64,000 nt of DNA from Saccharomonospora glauca K62 (GTDB lineage: Bacteria > Actinomycetota > Actinomycetes > Mycobacteriales > Pseudonocardiaceae): NCBI RefSeq assembly GCF_000243395.2, contig NZ_CM001484.1, positions 2,163,747-2,227,746 on the forward strand. Reading direction: 5' to 3'. Under the pieces are notes generated by a model. The model saw only the letters and a program-made list of their open reading frames with translations. It was not told the DNA's origin and did no database searches. The position numbers and the translations under genes are program-made. This document shows, piece after piece, positions 26,007-34,486 of this stretch. Positions within the stretch are counted from its first letter, which is position 1. Each line of letters begins with the position of its first letter.

Positions 26007-27638
26007 GTGGGTACGCCAAGGGCCGTGAGCGCGCTGGGGTCGGACGCCGACGACACGGTGGACGCCGTCGTCGTCGGGGCGGGACAGAACGGGTTGGTCG
26101 CCGCCAACATGCTGGCCGACGCCGGGTGGGACGTCCTGGTGCTGGAGGCCACCCCGCACGTGGGGGGAGCGGTTCGTACCGCGGAGCTGACCGAGCCGGG
26201 TTTCCGGCACGACGTGTTCAGCGCCTTCTATCCGATGTCGGTCGCCTCGCCGGTCATGCGGGCGCTGGATCTGGAGCAGTACGGGGTGCGTTGGCGACAC
26301 GCGCCCGCCGTGCTCGCGCACGTGCTGCCCGACGACCGGGTGGCGCTGCTGTCCCGCGATCCGGACGTCACGGCCGCGTCGATCTCGGCGTTCGACCCTC
26401 GCGACGGGGACGAGTGGCGCAGACAGTTCGAGGAGTGGTTGCGGGTCAAGGAGCCGTTCCTCGACTTGCTGTTCACCCCGTTTCCCCCGGTCCGGTCGAC
26501 GCTGCGACTGGCGCGTGTCCTGGGGGTCGCCGACGGGCTGAGGTTCGTGCGCATGCTCGCCAGCCCGGTGCAGACGCTCGGGCGGGAGACTTATCACGGT
26601 GAGGGGGCGCGGCTGCTGTTGGCGGGCAACGCGCTGCACACCGATCTCGGTCCCGGTGCGGCGGGCAGTTCGGTGTTCGGGTGGCTGCTCAGCATGCTCG
26701 GTCAGGATGTCGGGTTCCCCGTGCCCGAGGGAGGAGCCGGTCGGCTCGCGGACGCGTTGGCGACCCGGCTGCGCACGCGCGGCGGGCGGATCGAGTGCTC
26801 CCGTCCGGTGACGCGGGTGCTGGTGGCCGGGGGACGGGCGCTCGGCGTCCGGGACGCCCACGGGGCGCTCGTGCGGGCCCGGCGAGCCGTGCTGGCGGAC
26901 GTGCCCGCGCCCCTGCTGTACCGGGAGCTGGTTGGCCGGGAGCACCTGCCCGCACGCTTGGTGTCCGATCTGGACCGGTTCCACTGGGACGACGCGACGG
27001 TCAAGGTGGACTGGGCGTTGTCGGGGCCCATCCCGTGGAGCAACCCGGACGTCGCTCGGGCGGGAACGGTGCACCTCGACAACGACATCGAGGGGCTCAT
27101 CCGCTACAGCGCCGAGCTCACCTCGGGCCGTCTTCCGGCCGAACCGATGCTCGTGCTGGGGCAGATGACCACCAGTGATCCCACGCGCTCGCCCGAGGGC
27201 ACCGAGGTGGCCTGGGCGTACACCCACGTGCCCCAGGGGTTGGAGTGGGACGCCGATCGGTTGCGCCGGTTCGTCGACCGCGTGGAGGGCATCGTCGAAC
27301 GACATGCCCCCGGCTTCACGGCACGAATCCGCGGCAGGCACGTGCTGGGTCCCGCCGACCTGCAGGAGGCCGAACCGAGTTTGGTCGGCGGCGCCATCAA
27401 CGCGGGAACGGCGGCCCTGCATCAGCAGCTCGTCTTCCGGCCGGTGCCGGGGCTGGGGCGTTCCGACACCCCGATCGACCGTCTGTACCTCGCGGGCGCG
27501 TCGGCGCATCCCGGTGGTGCCGTCCACGGTGGACCGGGAGCCAACGCCGCGAGGGCCGCGCTCTGGCGAGCGGGTCCGGCCGGGGCGGGCTACGGCGGGT
27601 TGATGCGTGCCGCGCACGCGGCACTGTATGCGGACTGA
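26007..27638 (+). CDS. Phytoene desaturase-like FAD-dependent oxidoreductase
   Basis: A protein of 543 residues with the CrtI/NAD(P)-FAD amine-oxidase-like fold. The N-terminal dinucleotide motif is VVVGAGQNGLVAANMLADAG, followed by LEATPHVGGAVRT. The end carries the conserved YLAGASAHPGGAVHGGPGANAA, which closes over the FAD in this family. Related actinobacterial proteins are annotated as phytoene or carotenoid desaturases, but no carotenoid genes are adjacent, so the substrate is open. GTG 26007 is chosen because TAGGGT lies nine bases before it; GTG 25983 is an alternative. It is divergent from the broken epimerase gene. Confidence 0.88.
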   Translation: MGTPRAVSALGSDADDTVDAVVVGAGQNGLVAANMLADAGWDVLVLEATPHVGGAVRTAELTEPGFRHDVFSAFYPMSVASPVMRALDLEQYGVRWRHAPAVLAHVLPDDRVALLSRDPDVTAASISAFDPRDGDEWRRQFEEWLRVKEPFLDLLFTPFPPVRSTLRLARVLGVADGLRFVRMLASPVQTLGRETYHGEGARLLLAGNALHTDLGPGAAGSSVFGWLLSMLGQDVGFPVPEGGAGRLADALATRLRTRGGRIECSRPVTRVLVAGGRALGVRDAHGALVRARRAVLADVPAPLLYRELVGREHLPARLVSDLDRFHWDDATVKVDWALSGPIPWSNPDVARAGTVHLDNDIEGLIRYSAELTSGRLPAEPMLVLGQMTTSDPTRSPEGTEVAWAYTHVPQGLEWDADRLRRFVDRVEGIVERHAPGFTARIRGRHVLGPADLQEAEPSLVGGAINAGTAALHQQLVFRPVPGLGRSDTPIDRLYLAGASAHPGGAVHGGPGANAARAALWRAGPAGAGYGGLMRAAHAALYAD

Positions 27639-27705
27639 CACCGCTTCGGGTGGACGGGGCGCATGCCCGGGGTGTCGAAGTCGATGCGACGGGTATCCGG
27701 TGACC

Positions 27706-28200
27706 ATGTTCGGCACTGACACCGTCGACCGCGTGCTGGTGACCTATCTCAACGACCACTACGCCGCCGCCGTCGTCGGCTCGGAACTGGCTCGGCGGCT
27801 GGCCTCTCAGCAGCGTGGTTCGGTCCGGGCGGACGAGATCGCCGCGTTGGCCGAGGAACTGGCGGAGGACCTGCGGACGCTGCGCCGGGTCATGGCCGAC
27901 CTGGAGGTGCCCGTCCGCACGTACAAGGCCACCGCGGCGTGGGCCGCGGAGAAGGTCGGCAGGCTCAAGCTCAACGGTCGGGTGTTGGCGCCGTCGCCGT
28001 CGAGTCCGGTGGTGGAGCTGGAGGGGATCGCGGCGCAGGTCACGGCCAAGATCGGGATGTGGCGGAGCATGCGGTCGAGGGCCCGGCGGGACGGCAGGCT
28101 GGATCCGGACGAGATGGACGAACTGCTCGCCCGCGCCGAACGTCAGCGGGAGACCGCGCTTCGACTGCACGACCACTTCGCGGACGCCGCCTTCGCCTGA
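27706..28200 (+). CDS. Hypothetical helical protein
   Basis: A 164-residue, mostly alpha-helical protein of unknown family. It begins MFGTDTVDRVLVTYLNDHYA and continues with ALAEELAEDLRTLRRVM, AEKVGRLKLNG, IAAQVTAKIGMWRSM and LLARAERQRETALRLHDHF. Its helical pattern and the recurring His/Glu positions are consistent with a four-helix-bundle protein, but no metal site can be proven. GTG 27700 two codons upstream is an alternative start. It follows the oxidoreductase by 67 bases and may be in its operon; a hairpin at 28220-28262 follows. Confidence 0.78.
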   Translation: MFGTDTVDRVLVTYLNDHYAAAVVGSELARRLASQQRGSVRADEIAALAEELAEDLRTLRRVMADLEVPVRTYKATAAWAAEKVGRLKLNGRVLAPSPSSPVVELEGIAAQVTAKIGMWRSMRSRARRDGRLDPDEMDELLARAERQRETALRLHDHFADAAFA

Positions 28201-28219
28201 ACCGGTGACGTCGCTCCTT

Positions 28220-28262
28220 ACACCCGCCACGGAAGACCGAAGCGTCGTGGTGGTGCGGGTGT
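28220..28262 (+). terminator. Hairpin terminator
   Basis: ACACCCGC (28220-28227) pairs with GCGGGTGT (28255-28262), and CACG (28228-28231) with CGTG (28246-28249), leaving an asymmetric bulge. It starts 20 bases after the stop of the hypothetical gene ending at 28200. Confidence 0.5.
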
Positions 28263-28340
28263 GAGATACGATTCCGCTCTTGGCGCTCTCCCGGATCTTC
28301 GGCATGATCGTCGCCGGAGTCGGAGTGGGAGGCTTATTCA

Positions 28341-30614
28341 GTGAGCATCGTCGGCACCAAGGTGGTCCGCGTCGAGGACGACAAACTCATCACGACGGGC
28401 GGCACCTATATCGACGACCTTCGCGAGGAGGCGCTCACCGGCGCCGTTCACGCGATGTTCGTGCGGAGTCCGATCGCGCACGCGACCGTCACCTCGATCG
28501 ATGTCGAGGAGGCCGCCGCGGCGCCGGGGGTCGTCGCCGTGTACACCGCGGCCGATCTCGACCTGGCTCCGGGGCGGGCCGGTCCGGTGGCGCAGCCGTG
28601 GCTGGCCGACGGCGTGGTGCGTTACGTCGGGGAACCGGTGGCGCTGATCCTCGCCGAGCACCCCTATCAACTGGAGGACGCGGCCGAGCTGGTCGATGTG
28701 GACTACGAGCCGCTCGACGTGGTGTCGGACATCGACTCGGCCTTGTCCGGCGAGGTGGTGCTGCATCCGGAACTGGGCGGCAACGTGGTCCAGACCCACG
28801 GGGGTGACTTCGCCGAGGACACCTTCGCCGACTGCGAAGTGGTGGTCAGCCGCACCATCGTCAACCAGCGGGTGGCACCCGCGCCGCTGGAGGTCAGGGG
28901 AGCGGCGTGCGCCTGGGGCGACGACGGTCGACTGACCATGTGGCTGTCCACTCAGAACGCTCACTCCGCCCGGTCGACCCTGGCCAAGGGACTCGGCATC
29001 GACTCGACGGAGATCCGGGTCATCGCCCCCGACGTGGGCGGGGGATTCGGGGCGAAGATCGGCGCCGACCCCGAGGCGGTGGTCCTGGCTTGGGCGTCCC
29101 GCCGCGCGGGGCGTCCGGTGCGGTGGTCGGAGAGTCGCAGCGAGAACCTGACGGCGATGACGCACGGCCGGGCGCAGCGCAACACGATCACGATCGGGGG
29201 ACGTCGCGACGGCACCGTGCTGGCGTTCCGGCTGGAGGTCGTGCAGGACGCGGGCGCCTATCCCCGCACGCTGTACCTGCCGACGCTGACGGAGATGATG
29301 GCCTCCGGTGTGTACCGGTTCCCGCGCGTGGAGACGGCCAGCCGGGCGGTGGTCACCAACACCACCCCCATCGCCGCCTATCGGGGCGCGGGCAGGCCGG
29401 AGGCGACCGCCGCCGTGGAGCGCGCGATCGACCTGTTCGCCGCCGAGATCGGGCTCGACCCGGCCGAGGTCCGCAGGAAGAACTTCATCCCGCCCGACGC
29501 GTTCCCCTACACCACGCCGACGGGCGCCGAGTACGACACCGGCGACTACGCCGCGGCCCTCGACAAGGCGTTGGAGGCGGCGGGCTACGCGGAGCTGCGG
29601 GAGGAGCAGATCCGCAGGAGTGCCGTGGGCGACCCGATCGCGTTGGGCATCGGCGTCTCGGCTTACGTCGAGATCACCGGCGCCGACCGGCGCGGTGACA
29701 GCGGCCGGGTGGAGATCAACCCGGACGGCACCGTCACCGCCTACACCGGAGTGTCCCCGCACGGACAGGGCATCCACACGACGTTCGCGATGTTGCTGTC
29801 CGACCGGCTCGGTGTGCCGATGGAGAAGATCACCGTGAAGCACGGTGACACCGACGAGATCCCCAAGGGGGTCGGCACGATGGGGTCCCGGTCGCTGCAG
29901 TACGGCGGGTCCGCGATCCGCAAGGCGGCCGACGCGGTGATCGAGAAGGCCCGCGAGCTGGCCGCCGACGAGCTGGAGGCCGCTCCGGGGGATCTCGAAC
30001 TGGACACCGCGTCGGGCACGTGGCGAGTGCGGGGCGCGGCGTCGGCGGGCGCGGTGAGCTGGGCACGGTTGGCCGAGCGCGCCGGCGACGACGGGTTGTC
30101 GGCCGACGTGTGGGCGGACGAGGTGTCGCCGACGTTCCCGTTCGGGGTGCACGTGGCCGTGGTGGAGGTGGACACGCTCACCGGCAAGGTGACGCTGCGG
30201 CGGATCGTCGCCGTCGACGACGCGGGCCCCGTGATCAACCCCGTCACGTTCACCGGGCAACGCCACGGCGGCCTCGCCCAGGGCGCGGCCCAGGCGTTGT
30301 TGGAGGTCATGCACTACGACGCCGAGGGAAACCCGACCACGGCCACCTTCGCCGACTACTCGTTCCCCACCGCGGTCGAGCTGCCCGACTTCGAGCTGGT
30401 CACCATGGTCACCCCCACCGACCGCAACCCGCTCGGGGTCAAGGGCATCGGGGAGTCGGCGACGATCGGGTCCACCCCCGCGGTGCAGAACGCGGTGGTG
30501 GACGCGCTGTCGCACCTCGGCGTGACCCACGTCGACATGCCCGCGACACCGCTGCGGGTGTGGGAGGCGATAGCGGAGGCTCAGGCATCGACGCGAGCAG
30601 GGAAGGCGGACTGA
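28341..30614 (+). CDS. Molybdenum hydroxylase large subunit (CO dehydrogenase/xanthine dehydrogenase family, form II)
   Basis: A 757-residue Mo-cofactor-binding subunit. The N-terminal 'hammerhead' domain (about residues 15-125) precedes the catalytic domain with PDVGGGFGAKIGADPEA, the active-site-loop motif AYRGAGR near residue 350, GVSPHGQGIHTTFAMLL, TMGSRSLQYGG and the C-terminal KGIGESATIG with the catalytic Glu. AYRGAGR marks form II (BMS-type) subunits; true aerobic CO dehydrogenases have AYRCSFR. So an aldehyde or N-heterocycle hydroxylase is more likely than a CO oxidiser. GTG 28341 has GGGAGG eight bases upstream. It is the first gene of an L-S-M operon. Confidence 0.92.
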   Translation: MSIVGTKVVRVEDDKLITTGGTYIDDLREEALTGAVHAMFVRSPIAHATVTSIDVEEAAAAPGVVAVYTAADLDLAPGRAGPVAQPWLADGVVRYVGEPVALILAEHPYQLEDAAELVDVDYEPLDVVSDIDSALSGEVVLHPELGGNVVQTHGGDFAEDTFADCEVVVSRTIVNQRVAPAPLEVRGAACAWGDDGRLTMWLSTQNAHSARSTLAKGLGIDSTEIRVIAPDVGGGFGAKIGADPEAVVLAWASRRAGRPVRWSESRSENLTAMTHGRAQRNTITIGGRRDGTVLAFRLEVVQDAGAYPRTLYLPTLTEMMASGVYRFPRVETASRAVVTNTTPIAAYRGAGRPEATAAVERAIDLFAAEIGLDPAEVRRKNFIPPDAFPYTTPTGAEYDTGDYAAALDKALEAAGYAELREEQIRRSAVGDPIALGIGVSAYVEITGADRRGDSGRVEINPDGTVTAYTGVSPHGQGIHTTFAMLLSDRLGVPMEKITVKHGDTDEIPKGVGTMGSRSLQYGGSAIRKAADAVIEKARELAADELEAAPGDLELDTASGTWRVRGAASAGAVSWARLAERAGDDGLSADVWADEVSPTFPFGVHVAVVEVDTLTGKVTLRRIVAVDDAGPVINPVTFTGQRHGGLAQGAAQALLEVMHYDAEGNPTTATFADYSFPTAVELPDFELVTMVTPTDRNPLGVKGIGESATIGSTPAVQNAVVDALSHLGVTHVDMPATPLRVWEAIAEAQASTRAGKAD

Positions 30615-30619
30615 CAGCG

Positions 30620-31090
30620 TTGCGCGTCACGATCGAGATCAACGGACAAACGGTGACCGAGGAGGTCGAGGACCGGACCTTGCTCGTGCACTTCGTGCGC
30701 GACGTCGCCGGGCTCACCGCCACCAACGTCGGCTGCGACACCACGTCCTGCGGCGCCTGCACGGTGCTGCTCGACGGGGAGTCGGTGAAGTCGTGCACCG
30801 TGTTGGCGGCGCAGGCCGACGGCCACCGGGTCACCACCCTGGAAGGCCTGACCGGTGAGGACGGACAGCGGCATCCGCTGCAACGGGCCTTCTCGGAACA
30901 CCACGGTCTGCAGTGCGGGTTCTGCACCCCCGGCATGATCATGGCGGCGGCGTCGCTGTTGCAGGAGAACCCCAGGCCCACGCGGGAGCAGGTCCGCGAG
31001 GGCCTGGAGGGCAATCTCTGCCGGTGCACCGGCTACCACAACATCGTCAACGCCGTGATCGCCGCGTCCGGGCAGGAGGTCGAGAAGTGA
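30620..31090 (+). CDS. Molybdenum hydroxylase small [2Fe-2S] subunit
   Basis: A 156-residue iron-sulfur subunit. The plant-type ferredoxin cluster ligands appear as GCDTTSCGACTVLLDG with a fourth Cys in VKSCTV, and the second cluster as LQCGFCTPGM and NLCRCTGYHNIV. It passes electrons from the Mo centre to the FAD subunit. TTG 30620 is the likely start (five bases after the large-subunit stop; GGAAGG upstream). Its stop overlaps the GTG of the FAD subunit by three bases, so the three subunits are translationally linked. Confidence 0.94.
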   Translation: MRVTIEINGQTVTEEVEDRTLLVHFVRDVAGLTATNVGCDTTSCGACTVLLDGESVKSCTVLAAQADGHRVTTLEGLTGEDGQRHPLQRAFSEHHGLQCGFCTPGMIMAAASLLQENPRPTREQVREGLEGNLCRCTGYHNIVNAVIAASGQEVEK

Positions 31091-31902
31091 TCCCGGCTAC
31101 CCTGCGCTACCACCGGGCGTCCTCCGTGGAGGACGCGTTGGCCGTGCTGGCCGAGCACGACGACGAGGCGAAACTGCTGGCGGGCGGACACTCGCTGCTG
31201 CCGTTGATGAAGCTCCGGTTGGCCGCCCCCGAGGTGGTCGTGGACATCGGGGGCCTGACCGAACTGTCGTACGTGCGACTCGACGGCGACGACGTCGCCA
31301 TCGGGGCCTTGACCCGCTACCACGACCTGGCGCGCGACCCCGTGCTGGCCGACCACGCGCCGCTGGTGGCGCACGTGGCGGGAGTGATCGGGGACCCGCA
31401 GGTGCGGCACCGGGGCACCATCGGCGGGTCTGTCGCCCACGGGGACGCCGCCGCCGACCTGCCCGCGGCCCTGCTCGCCGCCGAGGCCTCGTTCGTGGTG
31501 CGGGGCCGGGACGGCCTGCGCACCGTCCCCGCGAAGGAGTTTTTCCTCGGGCCGTTCACCACCGCGCTGGAACCCGACGAGGTGCTGACCGAGATCCGCC
31601 TGCCCCGCGCCGATCACGTGGGGTGGGGGTTCGAGAAGTTCACGCGGCGCGCGATCGACTGGGCCATCGTGGGAGTCGCCGTGCAGGGCGACAACGTCGG
31701 CCTGATCAACATGGCGGGCACGCCGATCCGGGCCGAGGCCACCGAACGCGCGCTGGCCGACGGCGCGTCGATCCCCGAGGCCGCGGCCCTGGCCGCCGAG
31801 GACACCAGTCCCGCCGACGAACCACACGCCACGGCCGAGTACCGCAAGCACCTCGCTCGCGTGCTCACCGAGCGAGCCCTGGTACGGGCGCGCCGCGGCT
31901 GA
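31087..31902 (+). CDS. Molybdenum hydroxylase FAD-binding medium subunit
   Basis: A 271-residue flavoprotein subunit. FAD-binding signatures are KLLAGGHSLLPLMKLRLA near residues 29-46 and RHRGTIGGSVAHGDAAADLP near 106-125, followed by the CODH FAD C-terminal domain. It completes the heterotrimer with the two preceding genes and hands electrons to an outside acceptor. The gene order L-S-M differs from the classical coxM-S-L order. No maturation genes (CoxD/E/F/G or XdhC type) follow within the window. Confidence 0.93.
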   Translation: MIPATLRYHRASSVEDALAVLAEHDDEAKLLAGGHSLLPLMKLRLAAPEVVVDIGGLTELSYVRLDGDDVAIGALTRYHDLARDPVLADHAPLVAHVAGVIGDPQVRHRGTIGGSVAHGDAAADLPAALLAAEASFVVRGRDGLRTVPAKEFFLGPFTTALEPDEVLTEIRLPRADHVGWGFEKFTRRAIDWAIVGVAVQGDNVGLINMAGTPIRAEATERALADGASIPEAAALAAEDTSPADEPHATAEYRKHLARVLTERALVRARRG

Positions 31903-32383
31903 GGCGGCCGTCCGGTGAGCGGTTACCGGACCGTGCCGGTCGTTTCCCGTGGTGACACCCGTGGCCGTCACCGTCGTGGTGTACACCCGCAGATCCGGCG
32001 TCACAGGGGGGTTCGTAGAGGTCGTCGAGGCCGGTGAGTCCCCGAAGCTCACCGGCCTCGACGCGGGCGTAGGGGCGATCACGGGCACGAGGGTCAACAC
32101 GCGGTGCCGTGACAGCAGTTCGGCGACGTAGCCCACCCGAACGCGTCGGGGCCGGTCGTCGGCGGAGAACCGAGAGCGCTGCGCAGCTCGCCCCCACCTC
32201 TCCTCGGCATTCGACGTCGAACTCCACGTGGTCTGCACCGCGCGGGCCTACGCGCCAAGCGCCTTCGGGGTACAAGAACGCCAGGCCCCGGCACACCACC
32301 GGTTCCGCCGAGCTGCTGGACGCCGTGCGCACCGGAGGTGCCGGCGGATGGTCACTCGCCGCGCCCGTTGAGAGCGGCCGAGC
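31903..32383. other. 480-base region without a convincing gene; contains a long hairpin
   Basis: No intact gene is seen. Minus-strand frames contain protein-like pieces (FLYPEGAWRVGPRGADHVEF near 32270, then RVGYVAELLSRHRVLTLVPV near 32120 in another frame), so a decayed minus-strand gene is possible. The region also holds the 16-bp inverted repeat at 32023-32063. Confidence 0.4.
32023..32063 (+). terminator. 16-bp perfect inverted repeat, probable terminator of the Mo-hydroxylase operon
   Basis: CGTCGAGGCCGGTGAG (32023-32038) is the exact reverse complement of 32048-32063, with a nine-base loop. It lies 120 bases beyond the medium-subunit stop and is among the most stable hairpins in the window. 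No U-tract follows. It could instead be a structured part of a former minus-strand gene. Confidence 0.55.
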
Positions 32384-32608
32384 TCACCGCCCCGTGCCGC
32401 GTTGCCTGATCCGGTACAGGGCGTAGGTCACCCAGAAGGCCAGCGCCGACACCATCATGAGAATCCCGAAGAACCACATCATCCAGTTCGGCTCGGTGGT
32501 GACCATCGCGATCACGAACACCGCGACTCCCACGACCGTCGTGAAAGCGACCGAGAGCAGACGTCGACGGGACAGATCGACCTGGGGGCGCTGTGGTTGT
32601 TCGGTCAT
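32384..32608 (-). CDS. Small two-helix membrane protein (DUF2530-like)
   Basis: A 74-residue protein with a polar start (MTEQPQRPQVDLSRRR) and two transmembrane helices, LSVAFTTVVGVAVFVIAMVT and MMWFFGILMMVSALAFWVTY, ending in a basic tail. Size and arrangement resemble DUF2530 proteins of actinobacteria; this is an assignment by appearance. The start follows an in-frame open stretch without a clear ribosome-binding site. It is divergent from the YciO gene at 32797. Confidence 0.75.
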   Translation of the reverse strand: MTEQPQRPQVDLSRRRLLSVAFTTVVGVAVFVIAMVTTEPNWMMWFFGILMMVSALAFWVTYALYRIRQRGTGR

Positions 32609-32783
32609 GTGCGCACATTCTGCCAGCCACCCCGAAGGCCGGGGCGGCAATCCCGTGGGACGCCGAACACCCCGCCCCACCGGGGTCGTCGGACCGGTCA
32701 CCCGCCGGTCCGAAGTGAACGGACTCCGGAAGCGCTCGCGGCGGACCCGGCCGTCGCCGGTGGCCATTCCCGCCGGGAGCCCC

Positions 32784-32789
32784 TAGCCT
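32784..32789 (+). promoter_or_regulatory. -10 box of a probable leaderless promoter
   Basis: TAGCCT seven bases before GTG 32797, no ribosome-binding site between them. Confidence 0.5.
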
Positions 32790-32796
32790 GGGGCCC

Positions 32797-33417
32797 GTGG
32801 CGAGGTATGTGGACGTACACCCGGTGAACCCGCAACCGCGCGCGATCGCGCAGGCGGTGCAGGTCCTGCGCTCCGGCGGCGTCGTGGTCTATCCCACCGA
32901 TTCCTGTTTCGCGCTCGGTTGCGTGGTGGGCAACAAACAGGGCATCGATCGCATCCGCGCGATCCGCAAACTGGACGAACGGCATCACTTCACGCTCGTG
33001 TGCCGCGACTTCGCGCAGCTCGCGCGGTTCGTCCACCTCGACAACACGGCGTTTCGGGCCATCAAGGCGGCCGTGCCCGGCCGGTACACGTTCATCCTTC
33101 CCGCCACGAAGGAAGTGCCGCGTCAGCTCTCGCACCCGAAGAAGAAGACGGTCGGGGTGCGCATCCCGGACCACGCCGTCGCCCGGGCCCTCGTCACGGA
33201 ACTCGGGGAACCCATCGTGTCGAGCACCTTGCTCCTGCCCGGTGAGGACGAACCGCTGACGCTGGGATGGGAGATCAAGGAACGGCTCGACACGGTCGTG
33301 GACGTCGTGCTCGACTCCGCCGACTGCGGCGTGGAGCCCACCACCGTGGTGGACTTCTCCGAGGGCGCGCCGGAGATCGTGCGCGAGGGCGCGGGCGATC
33401 CCGACCGCTTCCGCTGA
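32797..33417 (+). CDS. YciO/Sua5-family threonylcarbamoyl-AMP synthase-like protein
   Basis: A 206-residue YrdC-domain protein. The fold's signature VVVYPTDSCFALGC (about residues 29-42) is followed by RIRAIRKLDERHHFTLVC and the KKKTVGVRIPDHAV segment; the Lys/Arg residues that bind ATP and bicarbonate in Sua5 are recognisable. It lacks the Sua5 C-terminal domain and fits the YciO branch, whose role in tRNA t6A formation is less certain. GTG 32797 lies seven bases after a TAGCCT -10 box, so the message is probably leaderless. Confidence 0.88.
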   Translation: MARYVDVHPVNPQPRAIAQAVQVLRSGGVVVYPTDSCFALGCVVGNKQGIDRIRAIRKLDERHHFTLVCRDFAQLARFVHLDNTAFRAIKAAVPGRYTFILPATKEVPRQLSHPKKKTVGVRIPDHAVARALVTELGEPIVSSTLLLPGEDEPLTLGWEIKERLDTVVDVVLDSADCGVEPTTVVDFSEGAPEIVREGAGDPDRFR

Positions 33418-33433
33418 CCCGAGCTCCCGCCGC

Positions 33434-34399
33434 TCACCCCGGAAGGGTCCGCCGCAGTCCACGCAGCCGTCGCTCGACCTCCGGGGAGGCGCCCACCAGG
33501 GTCACCTCGGCGTCCAACGCCATGAGCAATACGGTGTACTGCGTGACCAGCTCGGCCGACTCCGCGCTGAGCCGCACGGCACACGTCTCCGGCCCGGTGG
33601 GGCTGATCTCGCCGGGGACGGTGGTGAACAGCCGCCGCCGCAGCTCGTCGGCGGACAACGCCACCACCAGCCGCGCGCCGTGCCGGTACTCGGCGGCGGC
33701 GAAGGACCGGGTCAGGTAGGTCGCCGGGTCCGGCGCGGGCAACGTTCGCGGAGTGAACCGGTGGCGGGTGGACACCGGGCGGGTGAGCCGGTCGACGCGG
33801 AACGAACGCCAGTCGTGACGGTCGAGGTCGTAAGCGACCAGATACCAGTGACCGCGCACGGTGACCAGATGGTGCGGTTCCACCCGGCGCGCACCGGCGG
33901 TGCCGTCCCGGCCGCGGTAGTCGAAGCTCACGATCTCCCGGTCGTGACAGCAGGCCGCGAGCACCGCGAGCACCGCGGGGTCCACGCCCGGCGCCTCCGT
34001 CGAGGTCACGACCACGCTGGCGGTCCCGAGGGCGGCCAGCCGGGGCCGCAACCGTCCGGGCAGCCCGCGTTCCAGCTTCGTCAGAGCCCGCACGGCGCTG
34101 TCCGCGACTCCGGTGACCCCGGTGCCCGCCGCCGCCACCAGCCCGAGCGCCACCGCCACCACCTCGTCGTCGTCCAACAGCAGCGGGGGCAGGTTCCGGC
34201 CCGAGGTCAGCCGGTAGCCGCCCGCAGTGCCGGGGGCGCTCGCCACCGGGTAGTCCAGCGCGCGGAGTCGCTCGATGTCGCGGCGCACGGTCCGGGTGGT
34301 GACCCCGAGCCGGGCGGCCAGTTCGGCGCCCGACCACTCCCGCCGGGTCTGCAACAGCGACAGCAGCCGGAGCAGGCGGGACGGCATGGTCTCGTTCAC
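33434..34399 (-). CDS. WYL-domain transcriptional regulator
   Basis: A 321-residue regulator. An N-terminal HTH of the DeoR/HTH_11 type (SGAELAARLGVTTRTVRRDIERL, about residues 24-46) is followed by a WYL domain in which the eponymous residues are visible (HHLVTVRGHWYLVAYDLDRH). WYL domains sense nucleic acids or small ligands. GTG 34399 is chosen for GAGAGGA nine bases upstream; ATG 34387 is an alternative. It is divergent from the flavin oxidoreductase at 34487, and the perfect inverted repeat in the 87-base gap is its probable binding site. Confidence 0.9.
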   Translation of the reverse strand: MNETMPSRLLRLLSLLQTRREWSGAELAARLGVTTRTVRRDIERLRALDYPVASAPGTAGGYRLTSGRNLPPLLLDDDEVVAVALGLVAAAGTGVTGVADSAVRALTKLERGLPGRLRPRLAALGTASVVVTSTEAPGVDPAVLAVLAACCHDREIVSFDYRGRDGTAGARRVEPHHLVTVRGHWYLVAYDLDRHDWRSFRVDRLTRPVSTRHRFTPRTLPAPDPATYLTRSFAAAEYRHGARLVVALSADELRRRLFTTVPGEISPTGPETCAVRLSAESAELVTQYTVLLMALDAEVTLVGASPEVERRLRGLRRTLPG

Positions 34400-34442
34400 C
34401 CGGTCGGTCCTCTCGCTCGCTCGCGATCCCACAATGCCTTCC

Positions 34443-34467
34443 GTTGCGGACCGATCCTGTCCGCAAC
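34443..34467. promoter_or_regulatory. Candidate operator between the WYL regulator and the flavin oxidoreductase
   Basis: GTTGCGGAC (34443-34451) and GTCCGCAAC (34459-34467) are perfect inverted arms around seven bases. The repeat ends seven bases before the TAGCGT -10 box, so it overlaps the -35 region of the oxidoreductase promoter; bound protein would be expected to block or activate it directly. Confidence 0.75.
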
Positions 34468-34473
34468 AACCCC

Positions 34474-34479
34474 TAGCGT
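34474..34479 (+). promoter_or_regulatory. -10 box of a probable leaderless promoter
   Basis: TAGCGT seven bases before ATG 34487; no ribosome-binding site between them. Confidence 0.5.
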
Positions 34480-34486
34480 GCCGGGT

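Noticed and set aside
28341..31902. Aerobic carbon monoxide dehydrogenase
   Set aside because: The active-site loop is AYRGAGR, not AYRCSFR, so calling it a true CO dehydrogenase is not supported.
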